The position numbers were made by a program, and so were the translations under genes. 64,000 bases of DNA from Micropterix aruncella (taxonomy: Eukaryota > Arthropoda > Insecta > Lepidoptera > Micropterigidae). Within the stretch, counting starts at the first letter, position 1; every line of letters starts with the position of its first letter. This document shows positions 1 through 10,794 of the stretch, piece after piece. The notes below the pieces were generated by a model. That model worked only from the letters and a program-made list of their open reading frames with translations, ran no database searches and was not told the DNA's origin. The stretch spans positions 1,638,930 through 1,702,929 of the forward strand of contig OX155962.1 of assembly GCA_944548615.1 (NCBI GenBank), read 5' to 3'.

Positions 1-100
1 AGCATTTCAGTCTACCCTGGATTACGGCTGTTACATCGCCGAAACGTCGTCTGCTACACACTTCACGTGGTAAATTCCTCTTTATCCTATTTACAATTAA
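1..100 (+). repeat. Penelope-derived terminal repeat, single arm
   Basis: The stretch begins with a TCAGTCTACCCTGG motif, continues with a GCCGAAACGTCG motif, and ends in a GGTAAATTC...TATCCTATTTA tail. The same order occurs at about 3249-3335, in 42911-43002, and on the minus strand at 26905-27060. The 26.9 kb copy lies immediately downstream of a Penelope GIY-YIG remnant, so I read the family as the terminal part of a Penelope-like element. Only one arm is visible because the window starts inside it. Confidence 0.6.
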
Positions 101-578
101 TAGTTATTTATCACTATAGGTTAATGTTTATTTCTTTCAGAAACCGTAGACACTTATTAGGTCCTTCAACAATTTCGTAAGCTTTTTTAGACATACAAAA
201 TGGCCCAATGAACATTTCGTCTGTCTATTAATTACAGAAGAAAACTTATTTGCCGTGGACGGTAATTGGAAACGACGAGCCCTAAATATGTTTACTGTGG
301 GCATTTTATGTTACGAGCGGGGTAAGTGCTTGTAAAATAGACCATTACTTTCCACTGCGATGCTCAAATAGAATGAGTAGTACGGTACTATTAAGGACAA
401 TTTTCTTATAATAAAATCTAATTTGTTTATATGGAGTTTGCATAGTATTAATTATTTTAAAATAAAATATAAATGAAAAAAAAAATCAGAGGGAAATTAA
501 ATCAAAGAGAAATATTCAAAGCTTTACTTATGGAAATACGTATTTTCACGATTTATGACATTTTTGGTCATGAATGTA

Positions 579-1792
579 TCAGGTAGTTTCATATCAAATA
601 TCAGATTTTCTGTCAGTCTTAAAAGTGCTTTGTTTGTGAATAGACGTGTTTAGTAAAATTCAAAATTAGAGCACTGTATTTTCAAACATTTTTGTATTTT
701 TTTACATGAGCATTTCACTGTAGCTGTCTTTTCGCTTTCACGAAAATGTCTGCAACAAGATATAACATATTCATGTACTTTATCTGTTTATGTTTATAAA
801 AGGAGTAAATGCAGCTGCAGCGACAAATGAAATTGATCAGGTTTTAGGTCTAAATACCTGCAACGAACGCACATTGCGGCGATGGCTTTCATTTTTCGAG
901 AGGGCAGTTTTTGCTTGGAAAATGAACAACGTAGCCCACAAAGTAGCAGTGTTGATAACGACGAATTGCGAGAAGAAAATGAGCGCAATATTTATACGAA
1001 ATTACAGTGCCTTGAGCTGAGACCGTATCGAAATCAATTATAAGTCGTCGTCTCAAAGCAATTGGTAACGTAAAAAGCTCGATTGAGGGGTTCCACATGA
1101 GTTAACGGAAATAAACAAAATGCGCAGACTCGAGGTAGCCTCTTCTTTGCTGATAAGGCATATGGTGAAACCGTTTTTGAAAAGAATCTTAACTCGTTAC
1201 GAAAAATGGTTCCCACATAAAACAGGAAACGCTCAGGACAATAGGAGGATCGTGGAGACGCTCCAAGGCAGGCAAGAGCGGGATTCACCATAAGAAGGTC
1301 ATGGTGACTGTTTGGTGGACTTCTCAAGGCGATGTTCATTATTCTTTTTTGAAACTTGTCGAAACAATCGCAGCGGAGTAATACTGTTCAGAATTAGACG
1401 AAATACTTGCAACATTGCGTTTAAAATAGCCCTCATTAGTGAATAGGCATGAACCAATTATGTTGCACGACAATGCACGACCGCATGTATCCCGTTTGAC
1501 CGCGCAAAATCTACAGGAGTCGCAGTATGACGTATTGGCTCACCCTTCATATTCGCCAGACCTGTCACTAACAGGCGATCATCTTTTCTGGATTCTAACA
1601 AACTATTTGCAAGATCAGCGCTACTCCAACCGAAACGCTGTAATTGCGTCCTTTTGGAGCATAAAAATGCGAGTTGTTTCAAAATGGAATTTTTGAATTA
1701 CCAATATGTTAGCAGCACACTATACAAATAGATGCGAACGGTGTTTTTTTGAAAACCGTTTAAAATCGGATATTTGGTATAAAACTACCTGA
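579..1792 (+). mobile_element. mariner element, complete but decayed
   Basis: The left end reads TCAGGTAGTTTCATATCAAA and the right end is its inverted copy (TCAGGTAGTTTTATACCAAA on the minus strand). Both are preceded by TA, the target duplication expected for Tc1/mariner elements (577-578 and 1793-1794). The 1.2-kb length fits the family. The transposase inside is broken by many stops and frameshifts, so the element cannot move by itself. Confidence 0.85.
799..1696 (+). pseudogene. mariner transposase pseudogene
   Basis: Two recognisable pieces remain. At 805-960 the translation gives a mariner helix-turn-helix region, with a CNERTLRRW motif followed by an acidic SVDNDEL stretch in a shifted frame. 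At about 1459-1696 the frame reads HDNARPHVSRLTAQNLQES and then HPSYSPDL. These are the second catalytic aspartate and the region leading to the third in the DD34D transposases. The expected third-aspartate block (normally SPTD-like) is altered to SLTGDH. Stops occur throughout the middle. It would have encoded the cut-and-paste transposase of the surrounding 579-1792 element. It is an old, non-functional copy. Confidence 0.8.
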
Positions 1793-1799
1793 TATATGT

Positions 1800-2028
1800 A
1801 AATTCTATAAGAATAAGCAAGCATGTTTAACGCAATCGCATATACACACGCACGATACAAGGAGCACGTCACTTCATGACAAGCTTTAATTTAACTTGCA
1901 ATATTCGTATGTAAGTTGTCAGTTTCAAGAGTTGCAAACCATTTTTCAACCACTTTCTGGTATCTGATTGATCTGTAATTTGGCATACCTACTTATGTAC
2001 GTTCAGTGACATTCAATATTATGGTACC
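1800..2028. other. AT-rich spacer
   Basis: No gene or clear repeat was seen between the mariner right end and the repeat block that follows. Confidence 0.5.
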
Positions 2029-2029
2029 A

Positions 2030-2375
2030 TCGAGCTGATTTGATGATGAAGCCGGGATGTAGGGACTGGAATTCCCTGATGGCAAATGGTAGGACGGTCG
2101 AATTTGGGCTAGTATGTTTTAATATCATTAGTAATTTCCATTACACATTATGACAAGGGTCTGAAGATAAAACCGAAAGATTACCACTGGAACTCCCTAA
2201 TAGAATGTGCTAAGATAGTCGAGTTTGGGCTCGTTTGTTTCGTTGTCATGAGTACTTTCCCATTACACATGATGTAATGGAAAGTACTGGGGTAGAGATG
2301 AAGATGGGGTAGAGGTGAAGATTAGAGGGTCTGAAGATGAAGCCAGGAGATTGTCACTGGAGCTCCCTGGGGGAT
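2030..2375. repeat. Three degenerate repeat units (GATGAAGCC family)
   Basis: Three units share the order GAAGATGAAGCC-like, CTGGAA(C/T)TCCCTGATGG-like and TCGAGTTTGGGCT-like motifs. Their anchors lie near 2045, 2165 and 2336. The same motif order, in a more diverged form, is in the 3760-4030 and 22290-22760 repeats. No coding potential is visible. This is probably the untranslated part of a transposable element, but the class is not recognised. Confidence 0.5.
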
Positions 2376-2379
2376 CGTA

Positions 2380-3100
2380 AAGTTTTAAAAAAAAATCCTT
2401 TTTTAAAAAAAATAATATCCATTCATCGTAAGCTCCCACTTCAGAGTTCCAACGCACAACGATATACTCCTATAGAAGCGTAAATTATTATAACAAGCTG
2501 CTACAAAACTTGAAAGACATCAATAAATATGTGGAATTTACAAAACGAACGAAACTATATGTTATCTAAATATTTGTACAATTTGTGTGAGGTTTGACTT
2601 AGGGATTCGTGTTATTATTTTTCATTGTTATATTTTAATCGTTTATTTCATTACAAATATGATAGAAACGAATTTGATAGAACAATTAGATAGAAACGAA
2701 TTGGCCGAAATTCTTCTTAAAATTCCTCGGCCTCCCTCTTCTCGTTCAAAAGATACATTTTATATACCCTCTTTTGACGTTTACATTATAATAAAGCTTC
2801 GAATGACCTCGATATATTTTCCGACACGTTGGTTAGGTTTAGGAAAAAAATAGCGATTTATTGTTGCATAAGATTATAGTTTAATTTGTTTTTAAGTAAA
2901 ACTTTTTGTTTTTTCGTTGCATTCGGTTGCTTGGTTTATTATTATAAGTTTATAAATTATTGGTGTAATTTTGGTTGTAATTTTCCCTTTGCTACTATTT
3001 ATAATGTTTTGAAGTAATTAATGGTAATATAGGTCTATTTGTATTATGTATTATTTTCACACAAATGTATATGACTGTTTTTACCGAAATAATAAAAAAT
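2380..3100. other. AT-rich spacer, no gene seen
   Basis: The stretch is AT-rich with poly-A and poly-T runs. Short open frames here (for example 2587-2853) lack family motifs and look spurious. Confidence 0.5.
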
Positions 3101-3104
3101 AAAA

Positions 3105-3376
3105 AAAAGAATTTACCCCGTGAAATGTGTAGCACCCGACGCTTCGGTGAGGTTTCAGCCGCCGCTGTCTAGGGTAGACTGAACGAGCTGTCAATCCGTT
3201 GTTCCGCGGGTAGGCCGCATACCGCTCAACGGATTGACAGCTTTTTCAGTCTACCCTAGAACGGCTGCAACGTCACCGAAACGTCGGATGCTACAAATTC
3301 CTTCGGTAAATTCGTTTCTATCCTATTTATAATGTCAAACAACCGCGATAGTCTTCGATGTTTTTCATGTCTGTAT
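3105..3376 (+). mobile_element. Penelope-derived palindromic unit
   Basis: Two arms face each other. The left arm (about 3110-3210) contains the reverse complement of the GAAACGTCGG motif, then GGGTAGACTGA and TGTCAATCCGTTG. The right arm (3225-3335) contains CAACGGATTGACAGC, TCAGTCTACCC and CACCGAAACGTCGG. A 3' extension ATGTCAAACAACCGCGATAG follows at about 3334-3353, and is also present in inverted form at the left end of the 42692-43002 copy. The GC-rich arms stand out from AT-rich surroundings. There is no open frame. By comparison with the copy next to a GIY-YIG remnant at 27 kb, it is a non-coding derivative of a Penelope-like element. Confidence 0.65.
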
Positions 3377-3755
3377 TTTCTACACCCCAACCGGGTTTAT
3401 TGAAAATAAATATGATTTGGTTTGATTATTGCGCAGATTGTAAATACGCCGATATTTTGGGTTTTTCAACCTAGAAAACAGGAAACTTGCCAAACGTTGC
3501 GTCGTTTCCTTGTTTCATTTGATTAAGAAGGCTTTTTAAAGTAATCTTATCAATTTTCTTCCGTTCTTTTTTGAGTCGCGCTGAGACGCAATTTCAGCAT
3601 TTTTCCACATTTTTCCTCATTTACTGTCTACCACTTACTAACGCTACAAGCCTTATTGATTTAGAACTTTCGTAGAATGGATACAACCAACGCAGTGTTA
3701 TTTATTAACACGCTTTTATTAGGTCGACATGTATGTAACTATGTAATGGAATCTA
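3377..3755. other. AT-rich spacer
   Basis: No gene, RNA gene or terminal repeat was recognised. Confidence 0.5.
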
Positions 3756-3759
3756 AGGT

Positions 3760-4030
3760 AACTAATTTAACCATCTTCCAAGGATCGTAGCGTCATGGCA
3801 GCTGTATGTAGTTCTGATGACAATACAATAATATGGTACTGTCGAACTGATCTGATGATGGAGTCGGAAGATATGAACTGGAACTTCATGATGGAACATC
3901 GTATCATAGCTGTGTTTGGACTTGTTAGAAAAGTCTTGAAATGAACTTTGACCACGATTAGGTTTCAAGGTCTGATGATGTGGTTTTTACGTGCATTTAT
4001 AAAAGCGTGTTTTTAGTGTTTTTAACACGC
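3760..4030 (-). repeat. Dispersed repeat, inverted copy of 22290-22760
   Basis: The stretch is the reverse complement of the 22.3-22.76 kb repeat: GATCGTAGCGTCATGGCAGC, CAATACAATAATATGGTACT and AAGCGTGTTTTTAGTGTTTT are all present inverted there. Short open frames on the minus strand match those on the plus strand of the other copy, but neither shows a protein motif. The class is unknown. Confidence 0.65.
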
Positions 4031-4329
4031 TTTTATATTATTTAACCATTTTTGTTATTACTAGGTACTACTTTTTTATGTACATTTATACTGTATAATA
4101 CATATTTACTTAATTCCTTGATTGCTAAGAAATTCCATTAACGTACGTGGCAGCTGTGCTAAGTTCAATGTCCAAATATCCAATTCTAGCTCAGTCGAAC
4201 ATAGTCACGTTATGCCCAACATGATTGTCAATTGCCCTTTGCGCGACTTTTAATAGGTCGTTAAGTATTAATGTAATTGACGTTTTACCACACTAGTCAT
4301 TAAGAACTTAGATAACTTAACTTAGATAA

Positions 4330-4470
4330 CTTTTCCTGTCCACCCTAGAACGGGCTAGTGCCAGTTGGGTGACAGAATCAAGTGAGCAAAAGGTAAAGGT
4401 TTTGCCATTCGGCTCTTGTTATTTTTGTAAGCATACTCAATGTTTTGTAGTAATTAATTCTTAAATGAAT
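4330..4470 (+). repeat. Dispersed repeat, second copy at about 39978-40115
   Basis: Both copies contain CCTAGAACGGGCTAGT, CCAGTTGGGTGACAGAATCAA, GGTTTTGCCATTCGG and TAGTAATTAATTCTTAAAT in the same order and orientation. No coding capacity was seen. The repeat leads directly into a mariner remnant here but not in the other copy. Confidence 0.65.
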
Positions 4471-4574
4471 AAGTTTGGCTTAGAATTCCAAATTCGATTA
4501 AATTTGAGTTTTATTCTTTTTTTAACATCTGCTCTTGGTTTATCTTCTTATCGTTTGTTATTGCATTTCTCGTT

Positions 4575-4757
4575 ACTCTTTAATGTGGGGCCATGTGCCG
4601 GCGTTATATATTACAGTTTCTTTCTGTCTAGCACAACATTCAACGCAAATGTGTACTGTCAACAACAGCAAACATTGATGTATATGAATTTCATGACAGG
4701 TTTAAAGGTACATTATCCAACTAAAAAAGGCAGTGCTGGTTTCTCTTCTTTAATATA
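4575..4757 (+). pseudogene. mariner transposase fragment
   Basis: The translation reads GVIYYSFFLSSTTFNANVYC followed by QQQ. In mariner transposases the corresponding block (GVI-YELL----T-N---YC-QL) lies between the first and second catalytic aspartates. Neither end nor terminal repeats were found. A related, similarly decayed block lies on the minus strand near 17.0 kb, with CAGVFYCSVLQSGYTVTVN. This is a non-functional remnant. Confidence 0.55.
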
Positions 4758-5173
4758 AGCAGCTATGTATTTGGTTTTCTCCTGATTTATAATATACTAG
4801 CTGACCCGTGCTCACTTCGTTGGGCGGTAAACATTTTTACTTGTGATGAAATTATGAGTGTGGTTCGTTTAGTACTGAGTGCTATGATTTATTTCCTGAC
4901 TGCCAAAAGGAGGGTTATATTTTTACTGCATATGTATATGTATTTGCATGCTAATTTGTCTATATTACCGGGTTTCAAATGAGTGAATGAAATTATTTTG
5001 ATTGAATAAATTATGTTTATTGATGTAATGTTATTATTTGGTACCAAAATATAATGTCTTTTAGGAGTTCCAACCCGAGATCGGTCGCGGTTCCATAGCT
5101 ATGTCGTATTATCTCTAACCATTTATGCAGTATATAATGATAAGAATTCATAATTGTTAATAATATGACCAAT

Positions 5174-5801
5174 CAAAATCAAAATCAAAATCAAAATCAA
5201 AATCAAAATGTTCTTTATTCATATAGACACAATTAAATATAATTTTTAATTTATGTTCTTATGATGCGTCCAAGCCTTACTCCCAAGCCGTTTTGTCATT
5301 TACATAATCAGATATTGTATAGTATGCTTTTTTATACAATTTTGCTTTGACGGTAGCTTTAAACTTATTTACAGATAGTTCTCTAATATTATGAGGAAGT
5401 TTGTTATAGAAGCGTATACATTGTCCCAAAAAAGAATTGCTTATTTTGTGGAGACGAGTAGCACGTACAACAAGGTTATGCTTATGTCTAGTATTAACAT
5501 TATGAGTGTCGCTTTTTTTTTTAAACTTGTCAATATTCTTGTGGACATACAACAGATTTTCGTATATATATTGTGATGCAACAGTAAGAATATTTATCTC
5601 TTTGAATTTTTCTCTAAGTGAAACTCGAGGACCAAGTTTATATATAGCTCTTACAGCACGTTTCTGTAGTATAAAGATGTTATTGATGTCCGCACAGCTT
5701 CCCCAGAGAAGAATCCCATAGGACATAATGCTATGAAAGTAACTAAAGTATACTATTCTTGCTGTATCTACATCAGTCAGCCGCCTTATTGTTTTGACCT
5801 C
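5174..5801 (-). mobile_element. 5'-truncated non-LTR retrotransposon in Helitron
   Basis: The insertion boundaries come from comparison with the empty version of the same Helitron near 17690-17720, where AATATGACCAATAAACATG is continuous. The minus-strand element ends in a TTTTGA repeat tail (5174-5210). It is only about 0.63 kb long because of 5' truncation. The copy at 28505-29098 differs at about six positions over roughly 550 aligned bases, so both insertions are recent. Confidence 0.8.
5277..5795 (-). pseudogene. C-terminal end of LINE reverse transcriptase
   Basis: An open frame of about 170 residues carries the C-terminal part of a Jockey/CR1-like non-LTR polyprotein. Diagnostic pieces are IMSYGILLWGSC, FILQKRAVRAI, NTRHKHNL and RFYNKLPHNIREL, downstream of the catalytic domain. 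The YADD active-site region is missing because of 5' truncation, so it cannot reverse transcribe. The frame runs a few codons into Helitron sequence at its upstream end, so the apparent start methionine is not native. The frame itself is uninterrupted, consistent with young age. The clade assignment is tentative. Confidence 0.75.
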
Positions 5802-6207
5802 AATAAACATGACCTAACGATTTAAATATTTATTTAAATAAAAAAAAGTACTTTTTGTGACTAAAAGATAAAAGTTAGGCATATGCTGTCGCTGACTTTT
5901 TTGTAGGCATTAGCAAGCTCTAGAACTTTTCTATAGAACTCAATCATATATCTCTCATCGTTAAGGCAGCGTTTGTAAGAAACGTTTTCATTCGACCGTT
6001 TTTTCTCCGACTTACTTTGCAAATCCGACTACCACCAAAAAGTGTTTTTATTTTTCGGATTAATATATAGCCTATGACACTCACAACTAACGTGGCTTCC
6101 TATTGGTAAAATACTTTTCAAAATAGGTTTAGTAGATCCAGAGATTACACCCTACAATCTCACAAACTTACAAACTTTACCTCTTTATAATATTAGTATA
6201 GATTAGG

Positions 6208-6306
6208 GCTCACTGTTGATGCTTTATCCAGTGCTAAAAAGGCTTCCTTAAAGCCTCGTAGAGAGCATGAAATTATATCAATATCATCAGCATATACCAG
6301 TAGTTA
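6208..6306 (-). pseudogene. Reverse transcriptase fragment (YADDIDII motif)
   Basis: On the minus strand the translation reads LLVYADDIDIISCSLRGFKE followed by AFLALDKA. The first part is the reverse transcriptase catalytic motif C and the second the following helix. It differs from the FLLY/YADDLQLY type at 18.4 kb and probably belongs to another LINE clade. It starts next to the Helitron end at 6202. No other part of the element was found on the far side. Confidence 0.6.
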
Positions 6307-6309
6307 TAC

Positions 6310-7190
6310 GGACTTACTCATCGAAGACTTCGCAGCTTGTAAGACCACAGAAATAAAGATCAGTTCTTTACTACTGACAGCTTAAGAACGCAGCAAAGAG
6401 TTGGCTCGGTTCGCTTTAACAATGTGGATATAACATTTACCCTGTCCTCCCTCAGTCTAAAATTTCATACCCTGTACAACTTCCGGCTCATTTCCACAAC
6501 AATGACGTAGGTTTAATTTTACGACTGCGATATTTTTAGACTTATGACATTGCATGCTTGGGGTGGGATAAATGTTTACGAGGGGTAATTACTTCCTCAA
6601 AAGGGACGACTATAAACGGAAGAAGGCTGTCGCCGATTTGACATTTCCATTAAAAAAGTATGCAGGAGCGTTGAGTTTACTCATAAAAGGTTACACTGTA
6701 AGCGATATTGTCACTTATGATTTTTTGTTTTTATTTATTTATTTACAGTAAAAAAAGTCACATCAAATATATTGAAAAATACAAGTCGCTTATAAAAAAA
6801 ATGCTAGGTCATTGGACACGCAAATTTTATTTTATTCCTTTTTTTGTTTATTTTTTTCCCTTTTATTTGTTATGAAAAAATACAGTATAAAAATAATAAA
6901 ATGCAATTACTACGTACGAGACCGATAGCACTTTAAACCATAACAAATCAAATTATGCTTTAAATTATTTACAATATATCAATAAGAAATACAAAATGTG
7001 CTACATAATTCAATGAATACCAAAAAGATCCTGAAATTATTCATAGTCTGTTATTCATTAAAAACTACAAATATAGTTAAATATGGCAATTTATTATTGT
7101 TTATAACACGAATAATCAAAATATAAATGAAACAAATCATCAAAAATATATATATAAAAAAACAAGAAATCAATAGTCTAAACACTAACA
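6310..7190. other. AT-rich spacer, no gene seen
   Basis: The stretch holds long A/T runs and short open frames without recognisable motifs. Confidence 0.5.
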
Positions 7191-7191
7191 G

Positions 7192-8059
7192 CCTTACCAA
7201 TAAACTAGTTGTAAAATTTATACCTCTGTTATTACTAGGTATAAGAAAATCCGTGACCAATAAACGCGGTATAGCTTACACCACTGATCATCTCGGGTAT
7301 AAGCATGGAATAGTGGTAACTGGTACTGGATTTCCATCCGCACTATAACTCCGCTATACCACCCCTAGGCCAGGTATAACAGCGGTTTAACGGAGTATTA
7401 ACTTAAAAATGGCCGACCGGCGTAACAGCTGTTTCAAACTGACAGCCACCTGACAGCCGCGGACGTGGAGCTTCTCGTTCGCGAATCGTGCGCTTTCGTT
7501 GTAATAGCCGTGTTACGACGAGGATACGCCTTTTATACTGCTGTGAAATCCTGCGTTTTAGCCGAATAATGGATTTTGTCGACTTGGATGATATGATCGA
7601 TCTGGATTTATTGGAAGAAATCAAAATGCGTCGTGATAGGCGACCAAAAATTTACAAATTGCGATACGACCCGTTCGATTTGGATGATTACAATTTCAAA
7701 ACTAAATATCGTTTCACTAAGCCATACGCCGCAAGAATCATCGATATCCTGAGAGCTGACCTGCAAAATACCACTATAAATTCGATCAGCATTCGCGTAA
7801 CAAAACAATGGGCAAGGGCTTTCTGACAACAAAAAGTGACATTTCATGCGCATTTCATGCCGCTTCAGTTGGCCACACTGCTTCCAAGCGGGCGTTGCCA
7901 TGCTAGAAATATGACTTGTCTTTGGTTTCAGTGAGTAGTTATAACCGCGTTATAACTGATTTATTGGTCACGATTTTACAACTTCGTTATAACTCGGCTA
8001 TACCGGGTATAACAATAACAAGGGTTTAACGCGGTTATAAGATAATTTTATTGGTAAGA
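7192..8059 (+). mobile_element. PIF/Harbinger-type element, internally deleted
   Basis: The ends carry the inverted repeat CTTACCAATAAA (7193-7204; reverse complement at about 8047-8058). Next to each end lie short sub-terminal motifs of the type GGTATAAC / GTTATA(C/A)C, repeated in both orientations. The length (about 870 bp) is far below that of an autonomous Harbinger, and only the N-terminal part of a transposase remains. The exact target duplication is unclear. Confidence 0.6.
7569..7826 (+). pseudogene. Harbinger-like transposase, N-terminal fragment
   Basis: The ATG at 7569 opens an 85-residue frame. It starts with a very acidic segment (MDFVDLDDMIDLDLLEEI), followed by RRPKIYKLRYDPFDLDDYNF, KTKYRFTKPYAARIIDIL and RADL. 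The FRFTK---RIID-L type helix precedes the DDE domain in PIF/Harbinger nuclease proteins. The catalytic DDE triad is missing, and the frame ends shortly after the N-terminal domain. The start was chosen because the acidic N-terminus follows it directly. The fragment is judged inactive. The family call rests on motif resemblance alone. Confidence 0.55.
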
Positions 8060-8298
8060 GTGTAATGCAACTTATATTCAATGAAAAGAATACTGGTAAT
8101 ATCGAAAGTCATTCAAAATAAAATATAAATCCTCAATGGTGACATACGTAAAACGATAAGAATTATAATGAATAATCAAACATTATGAAATTATTCCTAC
8201 GAGGTTTACCTCATTTGTTTAAACATAATAATATATGAGGTATCTTAGAGAGATGGTATTATTTTTCATAATAAATATGTAACTATATTATAGATATA

Positions 8299-9941
8299 CA
8301 ATTGCGAGCAACTAAATCGACTCACCCCCTCAGTTCGGATAAAAACCAGTTTTTTTCTAAAATGACTAACCGAATGTACACCAAGTATATACTTTTATGA
8401 AAGCCTAATTATTTAGCTTCCTAATGACACCATTTTATAAAAATCGGTTGAGAATTTTTTAAAATAATAATATCCGAACGTAAGTATTGGAAAGTACTCG
8501 ATTCGTCGCCAAAAGTTTCCGCGTCTTAATCACTCATAAATCCCCCCGGAACAGGTTGATTTTTAGCAGTCACTTATCAGTAGTTGACACGAAAACATCT
8601 CCGTAAGCCAAACTCATTATTATCGTAAAAGTATGAATACTAAGCCAAAAAAGTCCGCTCAGGTTATTGCTTTATTGCAGCAGGGCCTTAGTCAACGTAC
8701 AGTTGCTCGTCAAGTGGAATTTAGTCAGTCTGCCATCTCAAGAGTAAAAAGGAGGTTTGAACAAACTTCTACCATCAATCGGAGACCAAATAGCAGACGG
8801 CTCCGGTGCGCTTCTGAGAAAGACGACCGTTACATCGCTTCGACGTTACTGCAGAATCGCGACCTCGTTGGCGTTAATGTACAACAGGAGCTGAGACAAG
8901 TTCAAAGGGTAGCTGTCAGTCAGTGAACGATCAGAAGACGCTTGAAAATATCCGACCTCGTTCCAAAAAGACCTGTCACAAGCCTTAAATTGACCACACG
9001 CCACTATCAAGTGCGCCTTCAATTTGCTCGAGAGGACGTCAGTTGGAGCATAGAGCAATGGCGGTCAGTTTTATTTACTGACGAGAGCAGAATGTGTCTG
9101 TTTAGCAGCCACAGAATAGGCTGGGTCTCCAGGCGTCCAGGTGAGTGATTTTTGCAGTGCCGCTTCGCTGAAACAGTCTCCTACGGCGGCGTTTCCTGCA
9201 TGGTGTGGGCTGGCATTTCTTTAGAGGGAAGGACCAACCTCGTTTTCGTGCCAGGGGAATGTGTCGGAGAGACGGCCTGAATGCTGAACGCTATATCAAA
9301 TTGTTCTCCTATTATATGTCATACCGTATGAAGGATTTATTGAAAAAAACTCTGTGTTAATACACGATAATGCACGGTGTCACACGCGCGTATCACTCGG
9401 CGATTCTTAGATGAAGTTGGTTTGGAGACGATGGACTGGCCAGCTCTCAGTCCAGACATGAATTCCATCGAGAATTTGTGAGACAAGCTGAAACAAAAAG
9501 TCCGAGCCAGAAATTCGGCAACTTCTAATATCTACGAGCTCAAAACAGCGTTGTTAGAGGAATAGGATGGGATTCCTCAAGACTTGACCAAAAAACTGAT
9601 CAGGACGTTGAGGAACCGCATGCGAGCTGCCATCTGGGCAAGGGGGGCTAACACTAAATATTAATTTAATTTACATTCCTTCTTAGGTTTGCATTTTCCG
9701 TTTTAATTAAATTTTAAATATCCCGTTTTCCACTCCTGAACATCCATTTTCCTCCCATTTTAAATTTTATTTAATTTTAAAAAAATCCTAATCGGATTTT
9801 TATCATTATGGTATTAACAGACAGCTAACAAAATAAGGGTTTTAAAAAGTATATAATTGTATGGATCTACTTAGTCATTTTTGAAAAAAATAAGTTTTTT
9901 TTCGCACTGAGGGTGTGAGTCGATTTAGTTTTTCGCAAGTG
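8299..9941 (+). mobile_element. Tc1-like element, complete but decayed
   Basis: The left end CAATTGCGAGCAACTAAATC and the inverted right end CACTTGCGAAAAACTAAATC share a terminal repeat of roughly 70 bases with mismatches. The repeat includes CGACTCAC-CCCTCAGT. TA dinucleotides at 8297-8298 and 9942-9943 are the target duplication. The 1.64-kb size is typical for Tc1. The transposase between them is broken. Confidence 0.88.
8633..9655 (+). pseudogene. Tc1 transposase pseudogene
   Basis: The first frame (8633-8926) holds the paired-like helix-turn-helix: LLQQGLSQRTVARQVEFSQS and a second helix with RRPNSRR. A frame change then leads to RLKISDLVPKRP, WRSVLFTDESR (first catalytic Asp, near 9078), and the second Asp in IHDNARCHTR (about 9361-9390). 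The third acidic residue lies in SPDMNSIENL near 9451-9480, followed by a stop where tryptophan is usual. The spacing agrees with DD34E. Several stops and frameshifts make it inactive. It would have encoded the transposase acting on the ends at 8299 and 9941. Confidence 0.85.
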
Positions 9942-9944
9942 TAG

Positions 9945-10790
9945 TTACATATATGTAATTATATATTATAATATTTATTCAAGGTCGTCTGCCATATAAA
10001 TATCATGTGTGATGAGCCAGTGTTTAACTCTGTACTAGAACATTTTTTTTCATAATCTCGTATTGAATTTGAAAAGTTATTATAGAGTTTAAAATCCAAA
10101 TACACAATCGACCATTTAATCATGTCAAACGGACTTTTGGGGAGGGCTATGTTAACTGTGCTTCGAGTGTCGTGTTCATGTACGTGCATGTTATGCGAAC
10201 GAGTTGTTTTAAGCCGACACTATAAGTATATGTTGTTACTATGGATATGTTGTTTTTAGCCGACACTTAGCAACAGAGACTTAATTAAGCTGATCCTATA
10301 GTAAAAACTCTTATTTCATAACATTAGAAGTAAGTTCTCTTTGTGCGTGTATGTTGGTGTTGGTTTATGTGCTTTGGTTGAATTTGTATAATAGAGTGTG
10401 TGTGTGTGTGTGTGTGTGTATCTGTAGGGTGTATGTGCATATAAGTGCATGTGGCAATGCGGGATGCTAACTGAATACAATCTGATCTCCAGTTTTTTAC
10501 ATACCTACTTAACAAAGAACCAATTATTGTCGTGGTTAAATATGTCAATTCCGTTAAAGCCGTATTTTGCATGAATGCACAGAACGTAGTAATAATGATT
10601 TTTTTATTAATTTTCATTTATTTATTTATAAAACAAATAGGAATTATTCTTACACGTTGACCCAAGAAATGCGCCAATTTTATGTTAAGGTAATTTTATG
10701 ATATTAATTTTATTTTAAAAAATGTATGATATAAATAAGTTTTTTAGTATTCTAATTTTAGGTAAGTACATTAAAATGTTAAGGAAAAGT
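9945..10790. other. Spacer with (TG)n microsatellite
   Basis: No gene was seen. A (TG)n microsatellite of about 12 units lies at 10395-10419. The rest is AT-rich unique-looking sequence. Confidence 0.5.
10395..10419. repeat. (TG)n microsatellite
   Basis: An uninterrupted GT dinucleotide tract. Confidence 0.9.
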
Positions 10791-10794
10791 TATA

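Larger units (their letters stand above)
4797..6202 (-). mobile_element. Non-autonomous Helitron with nested LINE
   Basis: Read on the minus strand, it begins with TCTATACTAATATTATAAAG (from 6202) and ends with CACGGGTCAGCTAG (to 4797). The flanks are A before TC and T after CTAG, as expected for Helitron insertion between A and T. Full-length relatives lie at 11675-12613 and 17303-18046. It lacks a Rep/helicase gene. Compared with the 17.3 kb copy it carries an extra segment of about 630 bp at 5174-5801, which is a LINE insertion. Confidence 0.8.

Noticed and set aside
2587..2853. 88-residue open frame
   Set aside because: It starts at a non-ATG codon, is low in complexity and AT-rich, and has no motif.
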